Shown: positions 1 to 11,489 of the stretch, piece after piece
How the letters are laid out: every line of letters begins with the position of its first letter
Numbering within the stretch: the first letter of the stretch is position 1
From: Sphagnum magellanicum
Lineage: Eukaryota; Streptophyta; Sphagnopsida; Sphagnales; Sphagnaceae
Assembly (NCBI GenBank): GCA_021904315.1
Contig: CM038921.1
Span: 18,105,472 to 18,169,471, forward strand
DNA length: 64,000 nt
Direction: 5' to 3'
Notes under the pieces: generated by a model
Database searches by the model: none
What the model saw: only the letters and a program-made list of their open reading frames with translations
What the model was told of the DNA's origin: nothing
Translations under genes and position numbers: made by a program

Positions 1-2
1 AA

Positions 3-1382
3 GTGCATCATTTCGGCGTTCAGTGCGATTCATGCAACATGTTTCCGATTGTTGGGCCTCGTTTTAAGTCCAACAAGAAATTTGATTTCGACTTGTGTCA
101 AGCTTGCTTCCAAAAGACGGAATCGGCTGACGATGATTACACTCGTATCGAGCGACCAATGTTCCGTCCTCGCCATTTTCCATCAGTTTCTGAACGCCGC
201 GTGGGAGGGTTTCCATGGAATGGCCCTTACTGCAGGGGTAGACCACTATTCGCCATGCGAGGAGCACATCCTGGTGGTCATAGCTCCATTGCGGGCAAGC
301 CAGTCTGCCATTCCGGACGATTTTCTTGCGAATCTGGTGCCGCCACCAAGTTGGATGCTCGATTTGTACAGGATGTCACAATCTTTGACGGAACGGAACT
401 TGCACCCGGGACGTCTTTCACCAAAATCTGGCGGCTGCGCAACAGCGGTTCTGTCCCTTGGCCCAAGGACACCCAACTGGTGCATGTCGGTGGTGATGAA
501 CTGGGATCCGTGAATGGAACTACTCTTGAGTTGCCAGAGGAAGGACTAGGTCCAGAAGAGGAAGTGGAAGCTTCGGTGGATCTTGTCGCCCCGATGAAAT
601 CTGGACGCTATGTGTCTTACTGGCGTTTAGTGGCACCGTTTGGAGCGAAATTTGGTCACCGTGTGTGGGTTCTAATTCAAGTGACTCCAAAAAATGAGGA
701 TTCCCCACAGGTAGCAGAATCGTTGGTGGAGGCCGGAGAAAATGCTCAAGAAAGTGACAAGAAGGAAGTAGAAAAGTCGGAAGAGCTTGCAGCGGATCAG
801 CTCGTTGCAACTGATGCAGTACAGGCACAGCCCGAGGTTGACAGTGTCATACCAGATGTGATCGAGAACCAGGTGCCGTCGGCGGCACCTTCGGTCGATA
901 ATAAGGATGTTGGACTTGTTGAACCAAATCAAGTTGCACCGGAACAACAGATTGAAGCCGAGAAGGCCGTCGATGAACCTGAGGCAACCACAGAAGTTGC
1001 TGCACCTGTGACGACTGTGGATGATGTAGGAAAGGAGCAGGAAGGTGGAGTAGAAGAAGCTGCCAGTGAGCTTGGGAATTTCTCTATGGTTGAAATTCCT
1101 GATGAAACAGCAATATCGGCAGCCCTGGAAGGCATGGGTTTCAAAGACAAAAGTTGGAATATGGAATTGTTGAAAACAAACAACAATGATATGCAACGCA
1201 CACTTGATGATTTGGTCGCGTCGGCTGAGTGGGCTCCCAAGCTCGAAGAGCTGGACGAGATGGGCTTCAATGACAAGGAGCTCAACCGTCGTTTGATGAT
1301 GAAGAATAAAGGCAGCTTGAAGCGTGTGGTGAAGGAGTTAGTCTACATGTACAAAAACCCTGCTGGAACGGGCAAGGAGTAG
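3..1382 (+). CDS. NBR1: NBR1-like selective autophagy cargo receptor, 3' part (5' end outside window)
   Basis: Open frame running in from the window edge and ending at TAG. Plant NBR1 proteins carry ubiquitinated cargo to autophagosomes through ATG8. Visible domains: most of a ZZ zinc finger (residues 1-45; C8, C11, C32, C35), a four-tryptophan NBR1 (FW) domain at about 118-230, a long acidic Ala/Glu/Val-rich linker (about 231-365), then two UBA domains, about 369-406 and 410-447, each with the MGF loop. The N-terminal PB1 domain and the start must lie upstream of the window, so the first residue shown is not a true start (the codon is GTG). In Arabidopsis NBR1 the ATG8-interacting motif is W-D-P-I just before the second UBA; here the same place reads W410-A-P-K, lacking the hydrophobic fourth residue. 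F360-S-M-V could be a substitute. The family call is firm; the AIM reading is inference. Confidence 0.93.
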   Translation: MHHFGVQCDSCNMFPIVGPRFKSNKKFDFDLCQACFQKTESADDDYTRIERPMFRPRHFPSVSERRVGGFPWNGPYCRGRPLFAMRGAHPGGHSSIAGKPVCHSGRFSCESGAATKLDARFVQDVTIFDGTELAPGTSFTKIWRLRNSGSVPWPKDTQLVHVGGDELGSVNGTTLELPEEGLGPEEEVEASVDLVAPMKSGRYVSYWRLVAPFGAKFGHRVWVLIQVTPKNEDSPQVAESLVEAGENAQESDKKEVEKSEELAADQLVATDAVQAQPEVDSVIPDVIENQVPSAAPSVDNKDVGLVEPNQVAPEQQIEAEKAVDEPEATTEVAAPVTTVDDVGKEQEGGVEEAASELGNFSMVEIPDETAISAALEGMGFKDKSWNMELLKTNNNDMQRTLDDLVASAEWAPKLEELDEMGFNDKELNRRLMMKNKGSLKRVVKELVYMYKNPAGTGKE

Positions 1383-1649
1383 AAACAATATACATGAGCA
1401 TGTGCGAGGTGCCTCCCATGAGCAAATGAATGTTTTTTCCTTCAATTTGATGAGGGACAATAGGGTGATTTCAGCTCTGTTATGATTTGGTGTGATCAAC
1501 GGGTTAGGAGAGTAACTGTGGCTGGATAAGCTGGCCAGGATTATGTTAGCAGTGGTGCAAACTTTCTTTAGAGTTGCAATCTTAGCTCTCTTGATTGTTT
1601 ATATGTTGTCTCGTAGTAGACACTTATGTTTTAAGCATTTGGATCTTAC

Positions 1650-1655
1650 AATAAA
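1650..1655 (+). terminator. Candidate polyadenylation signal of the NBR1-like gene
   Basis: A canonical AATAAA lies 268 nt after the NBR1 stop codon, inside T-rich sequence typical of a plant 3' UTR. No cleavage site can be proved from sequence alone. Confidence 0.5.
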
Positions 1656-2509
1656 AAGAAAAAACTGACAAGGATCAGTCAACAAAAAACCTCTTTGTGA
1701 TTGTTGGTTGCTTTGTCATTTGTATTTTTGCTGTCACATGTATGTGCAACATTTCTGGGATTCCTAGCAAGACAACACTTTGACATCATGTCAAGTAGAG
1801 CACATTTGAAATTCTATACTCTAGCTTTTTTTTCAGTACAGCATCTGCTTGTTAAAAATTTACATTCAGATATGCACAACTACATACCAGGAGGTCCAAC
1901 TGTTGGAAATATAATCTCTCACAATGTCTGAACTTGATTTGCAGCAGTTGCATGTGCATCTGTTTCAAGCACAAGCTGAAGCAGTGGTTACAAATCTGAT
2001 TAATTTCTACATGCTACAAAATGACCCTCAAATTATATGCAGGACCACAAGTTGAAAAGATGAGGTAGCTAACAATCCAAGAATAAACTTCTTCTTCTTC
2101 TTCTCCTTGTACAGAAGACCAACTTCAGGCTTTCTTCATCCTATGGTGTTCAACTTCCAAATTCATATGTGACCTAGTGTATTGACCTTAAATAGGCAGC
2201 AATTTCTAACCAGCATAATTTTGTTGTCATGGAAGAGAATGGTTACAAGTGTTCTTCACTAGCATACACTGTCACACTATTCTAAAACATGAGATTTCAG
2301 TAAATCACAAGTAGTCAATCAGGCATGTGTTACTCCAAGAATTGCAATGGTCACAATTGCTGCTCATGTACCAAGTTAAAGTCCACAGTAGAAATACTAC
2401 CCCTAATTCAAAGGGATAAGGAATCATGGTTAGACTATCCCTGCTCCTAATTTGAAGGTAGACCAAAGGGGTATATGGAAATAGGCAAATAAACCCCCTC
2501 AGCAGCTTT
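1656..2509. other. Intergenic, no gene seen
   Basis: AT-rich unique-looking sequence with a short CTT run near 2090. Short open frames show no conserved motif or splice-supported coding pattern. Confidence 0.5.
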
Positions 2510-3225
2510 TCTGAGGGAGCATTGAAGATGCTTGGACAGTGTTTCATATAAAATGCCATCTCAAGACATGGTCACTTGGACTGCCATTCGTGGAGGATGT
2601 GCCATTCACAGACATGGTAAGGAAGCTCTTCAACAATTTGAACAGATGTGTGTGAACAGATGTGTGTACAGCCAAATGCTATTCACTTTTTATTTGTCTT
2701 CTGTTAGCTTGTAGCCATGCAGGTTTGGTCAATGAAGGCATGAGCTTGTTATGTTTCAATGATCACAGACTAAATGATTTCTGCAAAAGCAGAACATTAC
2801 ACCTGCATGGTTGACCTTCATGGCCATGCTGGCCATCTAAAGGAAGCAGAGAATATAATCAAGGTAATGCCCTGTAAACCAGACGTGGCTGCATGGAAGG
2901 TTTTGCTCTGTGCTTGCAGAATTCATGGTAATGTGGAGATGGGAGAACATTCAGGTTATTTGAATTGGAGCCTGAAAGTGCTGCAGGTTATTATTATGCT
3001 GCTGCTGGCAATTTATGCATGTCTGTGAGAATGTTGAACAGCAGAAGATGGAAAGGGGTGTGAAGAAACACTTGTGTTGCACCTGGATCGAAGTGAAGAA
3101 TGAGGTGCATACATTTGTAGTAGATGATGAAGACCCACCCCCGGATGATTGAAATTCATGCAGAACTGTAGAGATTGTCAGGGTCAATTCATGCAGAACT
3201 GCAGAGATTATCAGGTCATAAGAGT
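2510..3225 (+). pseudogene. PLS/DYW-class pentatricopeptide repeat (PPR) protein pseudogene
   Basis: Translating across frameshifts gives a recognisable C-terminal part of a plant organelle RNA-editing type PPR protein: GSIEDAW, then [75 protein letters not shown], then the E/E+ region with WIEVKNEVHTFVVDDED and a following MIEIHAEL. Intact genes of the family are normally intronless and continue into a DYW deaminase domain. Here at least three frame changes, an in-frame stop (CTG-TAG in the HAEL segment) and the absence of any DYW sequence show the copy is dead and 3' truncated. A 33-bp in-frame tandem duplication (HAEL-RLSG) starts at 3154. It cannot make a full product. Confidence 0.85.
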
Positions 3226-4647
3226 CAAAACTGATGATGACCAAGAACTAATGTTCAATTTGTAACAATTCATGCTTTTATCAATGGAAGGTGCAAATTT
3301 TGACTTTTTGGGATCTTTGAATTCCAAGGAGGAGCATCAAACAAATTTATAACCATAGATCATACTACTACATAGTATCAATTTTTGAACAAAAAATGTG
3401 GAAAATTATACGGTCTAGACATTTCAGTGCACATTTCATTTTAAGAGGGTGCCAGAAATGCGATTCCAAGAATGGGTAAATGTCCCAATAAATCCTTTTG
3501 CAACCCCATTGATTCAACTATATGGGTCGAAACGTGGTGAGAATTAAAAGCAGGCTTCCTTCTCCAAGGTTTGATGATGTTTGGGATTTTAATGGATTTA
3601 GTGTGACTTAAAAGACAAATTCCAATTGTATCGAAATCGGTGTATCAAAATTTAAGGGTTTAGGGTACACTCGAAATTACATAAAATCAAAGATCATGGA
3701 ATCCCTAAAATAAAAAAAGTAAATAATTGTGAACATTACAAATTCATGGGAAATTTGTGATGTTGCTTCAGAATGGATTCAATCACATTCATTCACATGG
3801 GATGTTTTAAAATGATATTTCAACATCTAAGAACCAATCAACTATTTACCAAGACCAAAAAAATGTGGGTATCTTGATGCCCACCAAAAAATCAATTTTG
3901 ATTGCACAAAATTCATGAATTTCTGCTGGATATATATATAAATTCTTCTCATAATATTTTTCACCCCAAAAAAAAAAATCACCACCAAAAAAATCATTAA
4001 TTTGATGTGCTCATGTTGATATTTTAAATCGTGTAGTCTTTCCTGAAAAGAATAAATAGCTAACCGAAGGAACATCAAGGGCCATGCTATGGTCGAGTGG
4101 TAGGAAAAGTTTCTTTTGGATAGTTATTGTATGACCTACAACCCTTGAACCAAAGCTCAAATGAACATTTTGGCATGAACTTTGCAACAACATACTTTAG
4201 CCTAGGGTCAGTTCCACATGGACAAAACAATTTTTTTATAAAAAAATTAATTAATTTTTATAAATTTGAAATTCTTATTTTTTAATTATCTACTATGATA
4301 TTGTCATATGAGGTCTGAAATTTTTCAGACTGTAGTTTGCAATAATTATGAATGGTTTTCAACACCTGAGCTTCATATTTTCACTAAAATTTTAAATGTA
4401 AAGAACCCAACCAAGTTTGCTTAATTGAGGACAATTATGTCACATAATATTTCAGAGTACCACCAATGTTTCATAAGGTCCCCCGACTAGACCATGAAAG
4501 ACCGACCTTACATATTTTCGAAAGGTCTCACCCAGGCTGTCACAGCATTGAAGGGATGTTTTCAGTAGGAAATAGGTCTCACTTGACCACTTCTCAAACT
4601 ATTAGTGGTCTACTCAGCCTCACCATGGGTACCTCAAATCCAAGAAA
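3226..4647. other. AT-rich intergenic, no gene seen
   Basis: AT-rich DNA with homopolymer runs. A segment near 4085-4110 resembles a tRNA A box (TGGTCGAGTGG), but the only B-box-like sequence nearby is on the opposite strand, so no tRNA is called. Confidence 0.5.
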
Positions 4648-4903
4648 GGCCTCAAGAAAGACCCCTTTTGCCTTTACATCCCCATAATGGACCTCAAGAA
4701 AACCCTTGCACCTTGAACCCATCCCCGCAAAGGGCCTCAAGATAGGACCCTTGCTCCTATAACCCGTCCCCACAAAGGGCCTCAAGAAAGGCCCTTGCAC
4801 TTATAGCCCGTTCCCACCAAGGGCCTCAACAGAGACCCTTTCTCTGCTACCATCCCCACAAAGGACCTCACAAGGAACCCTTTCACCTTCACCATCACCA
4901 CAA
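4648..4903 (+). repeat. Degenerate ~43-bp minisatellite, about 6 units
   Basis: Six imperfect tandem units, each beginning GG(G/A)CCTCAAGAAAG and ending CATCCCCACAAA, spaced about 41-45 bp apart. The array is much more GC-rich than its flanks. No coding role seen. Confidence 0.8.
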
Positions 4904-7900
4904 AGTGTGGTTCACTGGGATGTCTGAAAGGGCAATGCAAAATTTCACCCATGCTCTTGATGCCATGGCAAATAAGCTGTTGATGTTTGCTTCCAATTGC
5001 GTCTTTGTGTTTGCATTTGAGAGCTCAAGCATTGAAGACCCATTGTTTTTGAGGGGAGAGAGAATCCCTCTCTGAGTCCTCTGGGTATGCAAACATTGGT
5101 GTCACACACTTCTATCAAAATTTTGCAAGGTATGAAACATCACAACGTTAGATGTTCTTTCCAAGAGATGGGAGTTTTCTTCAAAGCTATAAATCATTTG
5201 CAAAACCCAAAGAGAGAAAAAAAAGCAAAGAGTCAGCTGGTGTGTATAGGGATCAATGCAGGAGTCTTCCAAGGAGAAAATAGATTGGACTTTCAATGCT
5301 TGAGCCAAGTCTAGTTTAGAAACTTGTGTTCCTAGTTCCTTTGCATTCTGCTGCCCCTGGATCCCACATTCATGCTCAGAGGGAAATCTATTTAAATTGC
5401 TATCTTCTTCTCTGAGCTCTCTCTGGATCTCCATTCTGTCTCTTAAGACTGGAACTTGGCAACCTGAGCAGTGGCTTTCTCGTGACAATCTGCCAATCTC
5501 CACTGCATTCTTTTGATGCAGTTTTTCACCCTCCTAAAATTCTGTTTGTCTCCTCTGACAGGATAGCTTCAGACGACATAAAGAAAGCTCCCTCAAACAT
5601 TATCTTTATGTACCTGACATAATTGTGAAGAAAATGTGGTGTGGAAGCTGTCATTATGTATCACCAACAACATTTCTGCCAAATACTACCAAAACAATAG
5701 AGCCTCAAAAGTTAAGTGATGCAGCATTCATCACCTTCTCCTTGATAATGTAAGATAACTTTCAAACAACTTTCACAATAGCCATCTGTGGCTCAAGAAG
5801 TGGAATCATCTTCCAACACCCTTCAAAGAAAGAATGCATATCATCTGATCCTTACATAAGTAGCATACAGTGTCCCCACTTCCTTTCTGTGCCACCAAAA
5901 GCGTTTCTTGACCACCCATTTCTGCCTCTCATAGTTTGTTGCATAGTTCATGAATAGTTCAGAGTTGGAAAATTCAATTTTCAGATCGTCAGGAAGTTCA
6001 CTTGCTCGGTGGTTGGGGGGGGGTGTTCTTGCATGTTAAACCCACAAGTTGGCAGCACAAACTTGATATCTTCTTGTCGTCCAACTGTAGAATTGTATCG
6101 AACTATATATGTTGTGATATTCTCCCCACCAGCTGCACCTTCCAAGCTCAAACCAAATGATTAGTATGGTTGGGGAAGCAGAGATCCCTTTCCATTTTTA
6201 TCTTGCTTGAACTTTCATTTCATCCTTGTCTCTCTTCTTTTTCCCTATTACCAACCACTAGATGAAACAAATGTCCTTAATGCTTTGAATCTTCAGAAAT
6301 TTGGGTCTAAGTGTAAGTCTGGTGCTCACTCCAGTTGGTTAAGTTGCCAATTGTGATGCTCAGCTGAAGCATCTAGATGGACACATTGATGCAACAAACA
6401 ACAGCAACGGACACCCGGCTGCTGAAAACCCATTGTTCACATAACACAATTCAAGCTTTGTTCACTCTACCAATTGGGATGTCTTGGAATGCAGTAACCC
6501 CCATGACTTTCAGCTTGTTCTGTTGCTGCTGCTAACCCATCCAGAGTGTGATCTTCCTTGTGGAATTCCAAGGTGCCCTCACCTGATCAACCTCATATTG
6601 CCATGTTTCCTAAGAACAAATTCTGCATCCCTTGCACCAAGAAGCCTGGACCTCATCAACCTTCCTGACCATGAGAACAGAAAAAAGAATTTTCTACAAC
6701 ACCTTCAAAAGGTTCTTTCAATTACCGTCTGCACATTTTGCATTCTTCTTAATGTCAAATCATCTGTCAACACTTGGAATGCAATTCTTGAACCTTCATT
6801 TTGACATTCAGAATTTGCTTTAAATACACACATTCTTGCCTTCTGTCTATTCTCTGTAAGCAACCCCACATTATGAGCAATGATCTGGATGGCAGCATGA
6901 AAATTACTGTCTTGAACAGATTTGTCATCCCCTCATGGAGGCAAAACTCCAGAAAAAACTTTGTCTAGTCCAAGCTTGAAAATTGAGTGGTGAGATACTT
7001 AATGAAGAAATTGAAAATCCAACAAAAGAAGACACATTGCTATAATACATCACTGAGCATGTACCAAACATTCTAAACTATCTTGATTGTTGTATTTCCT
7101 GAGCTCAAGATGGATCGGAACAATACAGTTCTCTATCCTGGACAATGAAAACTCCTTTTCCCTCCTGGAAGCAGTGCTGCGTCTCTCTATCTTGTCATCT
7201 CCATCCTATGCATCAGTTCTGCATTGCCTGCAGAAGCAACAAGAATCTGACCACAATCAGTAGTACTGCAAATATCACTCGTAGTCAGATGGTCTGGAGC
7301 AGAGTTTCACAGGTTTCTTCTTTAAGAGGATCTCAGGCTACAACCATATGCAAAGGAGACAGACAACCCTAAAATTCATGTTCTAGAAAGAGTAGAAGAA
7401 CTTAACAAGGACACCATTTTATACCTACAGGATGTGAGCAAGTGTATAAACATGAGCCCAAGAATGGATTGGCCCAGACAGATAACAATGATTTTGATCT
7501 TGCATGGACTTGAACCATGCTGTCTGCCCGTTTTGCAGATAGATCTTCAAATGAAAAGAAGCTACAGCAGTGGCCAAAGCAGAGGGAAGATGATGGAGAT
7601 ACTTACTGGCTATGTGTACACCCACATCAATTGCTGAATGTTCAAAACAGATCTGCAGTAACAGACAGATGTGAGATCACGAGAACTGGAAAGGATAAAA
7701 TTCCTGTCCCATCTCCATGTAACCACTTTTACATCCACAGAAGCATCCAGATTCCACCACACATCCAACCTCCAGAAGAAGCCCTGTAAGATCATAAACA
7801 AGACAGAAATCAGAAAATGGAACAGTCACAAGATTTAATGCAACAGAATCACCAGTGAATGAAAAGCAACACACCCAAAAACACTTCAATCAAACCACAC

Positions 7901-9025
7901 TCTGAACACAACAGTAACAAATATAAGGCACACAACACAGTGTACATATACAAGATTCTTCTCAGGTTTCGACACAACACAAAACTGAATGAACACAGGC
8001 AAACAACACACTTCACAGAACAAACACAATACTCTGTAATACGTACTTCACATGAAATAAACGATTGCAAAACGATCCAAGCATGAGGGCTGTCAGTGAA
8101 ACATAACTCACAAACAATCAACCCTAATGGGTGGGAAGTTCACACCCATGTGTTGGGTTGTGACAAAGTGCAAACCCAACAAATACATCAAGAAATGGGA
8201 GTTGTACACAGGTACACAAAACAAAGGACATGTGCTTACAAAATCAAACAGGGCTGCACAGATGTATTAATCTCAACTGGTTTCCAACAGGAAACACCCA
8301 ACAGAGTGTGTGAGTCATGCTGAGAATTGTTTGGGTGAGGAGAACAGATATGAACCTTCCCAATAGGACAGGGACAGGTTTTTCCTTGTTCCAGATGCTA
8401 CATACGGGTTTCATCATGCTCAAGAAAAGCCCCATTTGTACAAGCATCATGCACCTTTGAAATGGAGGAACTTGCAGAGGGTAGTGCACAGAGAGAGATC
8501 ATGACAGAAAGCCCACTTACATCTGTTGTGCAGATTGCCATCAAGTTGTACAGTGTGCGAAAATGGCACACGAATTTTTTTTATCAACCACCTTTGCAAC
8601 ATGCCATACACATTACTGCCAAGAAGCAACCTTGTGTATAACATAACCAGAGAGCTCCCAAGACATAACAACACCATGTTGGTGCTGAAGAGATCATGCC
8701 TAAAAGGTGGTGGAGAATGAAGCTCACCTCATGGAGTTTCAATTCTTGGAAACAAATCCAAGTTGAGATCTCGAGAGTCAAACTACATGATCACAGCAGA
8801 TCTTATAGAATTGGCATAGTTTCAATGTCTTCCTATTGAAAGAAGATGAACTCCCAATACCTCCTACTATTTCAGATAAATCTGGAAATGGTAGTAACCA
8901 ACAATAACAGAACACCGAGAAGCAACTGTACCCATTTCTCCTCATAAACAACTCAATACCTCTCTATACAGAACCCCAAACTCGTATGCCAGAAACTGGC
9001 ATAAACCTACTTACAGATTACCAGG
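4904..9025. other. Gene-free stretch with moderate composition; possible old exon remnants
   Basis: No conserved protein family could be recognised on either strand. A minus-strand frame at 5102-5503 contains an exon-like stretch (residues VEIGRLSRE followed by charged sequence), but it degrades into low-complexity translation and has no supported splice sites. Composition here resembles transporter introns elsewhere in the window, so diverged introns, UTR or an old pseudogene are possible. Confidence 0.4.
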
Positions 9026-9031
9026 CCAAAA

Positions 9032-9037
9032 TTTATT
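9032..9037 (-). terminator. Candidate polyadenylation signal of the serine-rich-protein gene
   Basis: AATAAA on the minus strand, 43 nt after the TGA used by the spliced model of the upstream gene (stop at 9080). Its position favours the spliced reading with the exon at 9206-9080. Confidence 0.5.
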
Positions 9038-9079
9038 TTTTACATCTGGAGAAGTGCGTACTAGCATGAGGTCGCCTCA

Positions 9080-9898
9080 TCAACAAATCTTGGTTCTCTC
9101 ATGGCCATTCTGGACCATTGAAAAGACCAAGGATCTTGGTCGCTCTGCAGAAGAGAAGCTGAATCCTGTACCTGTGGCCATCTTCTTCACAGGCTTCAAT
9201 TGCTCCCTGCAATACGGAAGATTCTACAATATCAGAAAATCGCCGATCTATACTGTCAATCTTGCAAATGCAAACGAAGCTGTTGCCTGAGATTGAGACT
9301 AGATTCAGGGGGAAAGAATAGTTGTAGTTCTACAACATGTTGGCTTGCGAGAGAACGAAAGAAAGAAAGAGAGAAAAACTCTGATAGGTTTTGCGAGTAG
9401 GTTCAGCACTTACTCGTTGATGATGCGATTCAAAACCTCGGTCTCGTCACAGTGTGAAGCGACGACCATCCGGTTCAGTCTGCTTGTTCCTCTTCGTGGA
9501 CTCCTTGCCATGGAATTCGGTGGGGGAGCGGGAAGAGACATGACGGGCTTTAGAATCATCCCTGGTATGATCGAGCACATCCTTGACTCAGTAACGCTTA
9601 CGACGGTTTCAACATCTTTCGTCTTCGGAGGGCATGATGACGGCACAGGGTTCGCACCGAGCTGTGTCTGCGACCGATGCAAACGGCAGCGAAAAGATCC
9701 GGCATGCTTTGTTGGTGCACATAAACAGGTCATCTTGACAGGCGGCGTCTCGGTTGAAACATTTCCTTTCTTCGCCGCTTTCTTCGACGAGATCTTGGCC
9801 GACGGTGTCACTGCACATGGTGTCACCGACGTCGACTTCTCCCCGGAGGAAGGAGCCTGCGGCTTTAACACCGCCTTTAGGAGGTTTGAAGCGTGCAT
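9080..9898 (-). CDS. Plant serine-rich-protein-related small protein (CLC-PT-H-GSFRC motif), two coding exons
   Basis: Model: exon 9898-9414, intron 9413-9207 (GTAAGT...TTGCAG), exon 9206-9080; 612 nt, 203 residues. The conserved hallmark is CLCAPTKHAGSFRCRLHRS, found in a plant-only family annotated as serine-rich-protein-related, of unknown biochemical role. The rest is basic and low in complexity, with no membrane segment. The start is the first ATG after a strong acceptor (TTTTTTTAACAG at 9904-9903); an in-frame upstream ATG at 9961 lies inside the predicted leader intron. If the second intron is retained, translation stops at once at TAA (9412-9410) and yields 162 residues, because the stop overlaps the donor. 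A leader exon and a TATA box lie upstream. Family call fairly sure; the C-terminal exon is inference. Confidence 0.72.
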
Positions 9899-9902
9899 TC
9901 TC

Positions 9903-10161
9903 CTGTTAAAAAAACCCAGACACTTGACTAGATCAGCAACAAGCTCAAAAAATCCACGCATATAAAGACGTAATCAATACCACGAGCTCACACACGAAGG
10001 CACCTTCCAAGCCGCAAATACTAAAACAAAGCTCCGAGAACTCAGGAGAGAAAAACGCACGAAAAACCAAAAGGCTCAACCGATCTGAAACTACGAAAGA
10101 AAAACAGAAAACCCTGATTCAAATCCACAGACACAACGACGCCGGAGGCTAGATCACTTAC
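9903..10161 (-). other. 5' UTR intron of the serine-rich-protein gene
   Basis: Minus-strand donor GTAAGT at 10161 and acceptor with a T-rich tract ending AACAG at 9903 define a 259-nt intron. The leader exon would run from about 10485 to 10162 and holds no conserved coding sequence. Leader introns are common in plant genes. Confidence 0.6.
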
Positions 10162-10512
10162 TCAGTCGAAGAAGAAATCGCTTCAGAAGCCGACGAAACT
10201 CCAGATGGAAGCAAACGGCGCACGACACGGACGCAACGACTGAACTCCAGGGAAGGGAATCGAAGCTAGAAGAACTCAGGAAATCTCCAACCGGAGAAGA
10301 AAGCTCAAGGAGTCCCAGAAGTGGGGGGCAAAAAAAACAAAAAAGTAAATTAATCCACACACTCCAAGTCGCCGGAATCTGCAAAGAGAACTCGACCGAA
10401 TCCACGAAGCAAGGTAGCAGCAGAGGAAGAGGAGGAGAGAGGCAAATGACGATCGAGTAAGAGAAAGAGAGGAGAGTAGATCCAAAACGAGATGGAAATC
10501 TGCGATGCCGCA

Positions 10513-10519
10513 CTATATA
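10513..10519 (-). promoter_or_regulatory. TATA box of the serine-rich-protein gene
   Basis: TATATAG on the minus strand, with CT-rich sequence about 30 nt downstream as in many plant start sites. It lies 615-621 nt upstream of the chosen ATG, consistent with a leader exon plus intron. A GC-rich block (10540-10590) lies just upstream. Confidence 0.55.
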
Positions 10520-10599
10520 CTCTCTCGCGCGCGCAAGCACCGCGATCTCCCACGCCCTTCTGCTGCCCGGCCTGCCCGGCCCGTTCTCAGCGCCACAAA

Positions 10600-11182
10600 C
10601 CTTATCACTACACTTTATGCCGGTAGGTGGGTAGGGGAGTCCCAGTGTTTTCTTATTTAAATTTGTGAGGTAGGTGGGTTGGCCATCATCATGCGCCGAG
10701 ACGACTCATTAGCCAAATTTGGCTAAATGTCAAAAAGTAGAAAAAAAAAAATCTAGGATTCCTCTTCTATATTCACGACTTAGTGTCTAAAATATGACGA
10801 CTTGGATTCTTACCCATTTGTTCCAAAATAATAATAATAATAATAAATCATAAATCATAAATATGACAACTTCAGATTTATTTTTAATTTCTCCTAACAT
10901 GGGGACTTTGGGGCCCATTCTTTTTTGCAAAAAGAAAAAAGTCCTTTGTATTTTTGGCACCTCCACTTTTATTGTCACCAAGATGCGGAAATTGGCCCCC
11001 CACAAAAAAGACAAGGTACTTTCAAACCTTTTTTTTTGCCCTTTTTCTTTTGAAGAAAACCATAGGCTAACCCATCTTGAAATGAACCTTGAAATTTACA
11101 AAAGTTGTGTGTAAGTGTACATATATATATATATGCCTCCTACAAAAGAGGAGGGACCTTAGGCCTATTATTTAGGCCCGAT
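10600..11182. other. Gene-free DNA with AT simple repeats
   Basis: Contains a run of AAT trinucleotides near 10830 and a short TA tract near 11120. Short open frames on both strands show no conserved features. Confidence 0.5.
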
Positions 11183-11185
11183 TAA

Positions 11186-11489
11186 CACTAGGAGTCAGGG
11201 ACCCGGAAAAACTTGGGACCAACTTTGAGCATTTTTGGCTTGTTGTTTGGCCCCAAGGGTTCCCAAATTGGCTTCCCAAATTTCATAGTATCCTTTTCTT
11301 TTTCAAACCTTAGGGCGAATATACAAAGTCATAAAGTTCAGCATTTATTAGTAGCTTGGGGGCAAATTGAAAAGATTTTTTTTTCTATTTCAGCCTTGAC
11401 TCGGTGTGTAAAGCCCTTGGGGCCAATTTCAACTTTTGCACCAATAGGAATACTTGATTTGGGTTGAACATCGCCCCTGACTCCTAGTG
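11186..11489. mobile_element. CACTA-type miniature inverted-repeat element (MITE), 304 bp
   Basis: Perfect 15-bp terminal inverted repeats, CACTAGGAGTCAGGG at 11186-11200 and its exact complement at 11475-11489, flanked on both sides by TAA (11183-11185 and 11490-11492). TIRs starting CACTA and 3-bp target duplications are hallmarks of the CACTA (En/Spm) DNA transposon superfamily. The 304-bp interior has no transposase, so the copy would depend on an autonomous relative. Intact ends and target duplication suggest a fairly recent insertion compared with other repeats here. Confidence 0.87.

Noticed and set aside
4085..4160. A-box-like TGGTCGAGTGG with a TTGAACC sequence
   Set aside because: The B-box-like part is on the opposite strand, so it does not form one polymerase III unit.
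5102..5503. Minus-strand frame resembling a charged exon
   Set aside because: The second half reads like intron or UTR and no splice pair could be defended.
7495..7550. tRNA T-arm-like sequence (GCATGG, TTCAAGT, CCATGC on the minus strand)
   Set aside because: No matching D arm, anticodon arm or acceptor stem nearby.
9345..9965. 206-residue plus-strand open frame
   Set aside because: It is the shadow of the minus-strand serine-rich-protein gene, which carries the conserved motif and splice sites.
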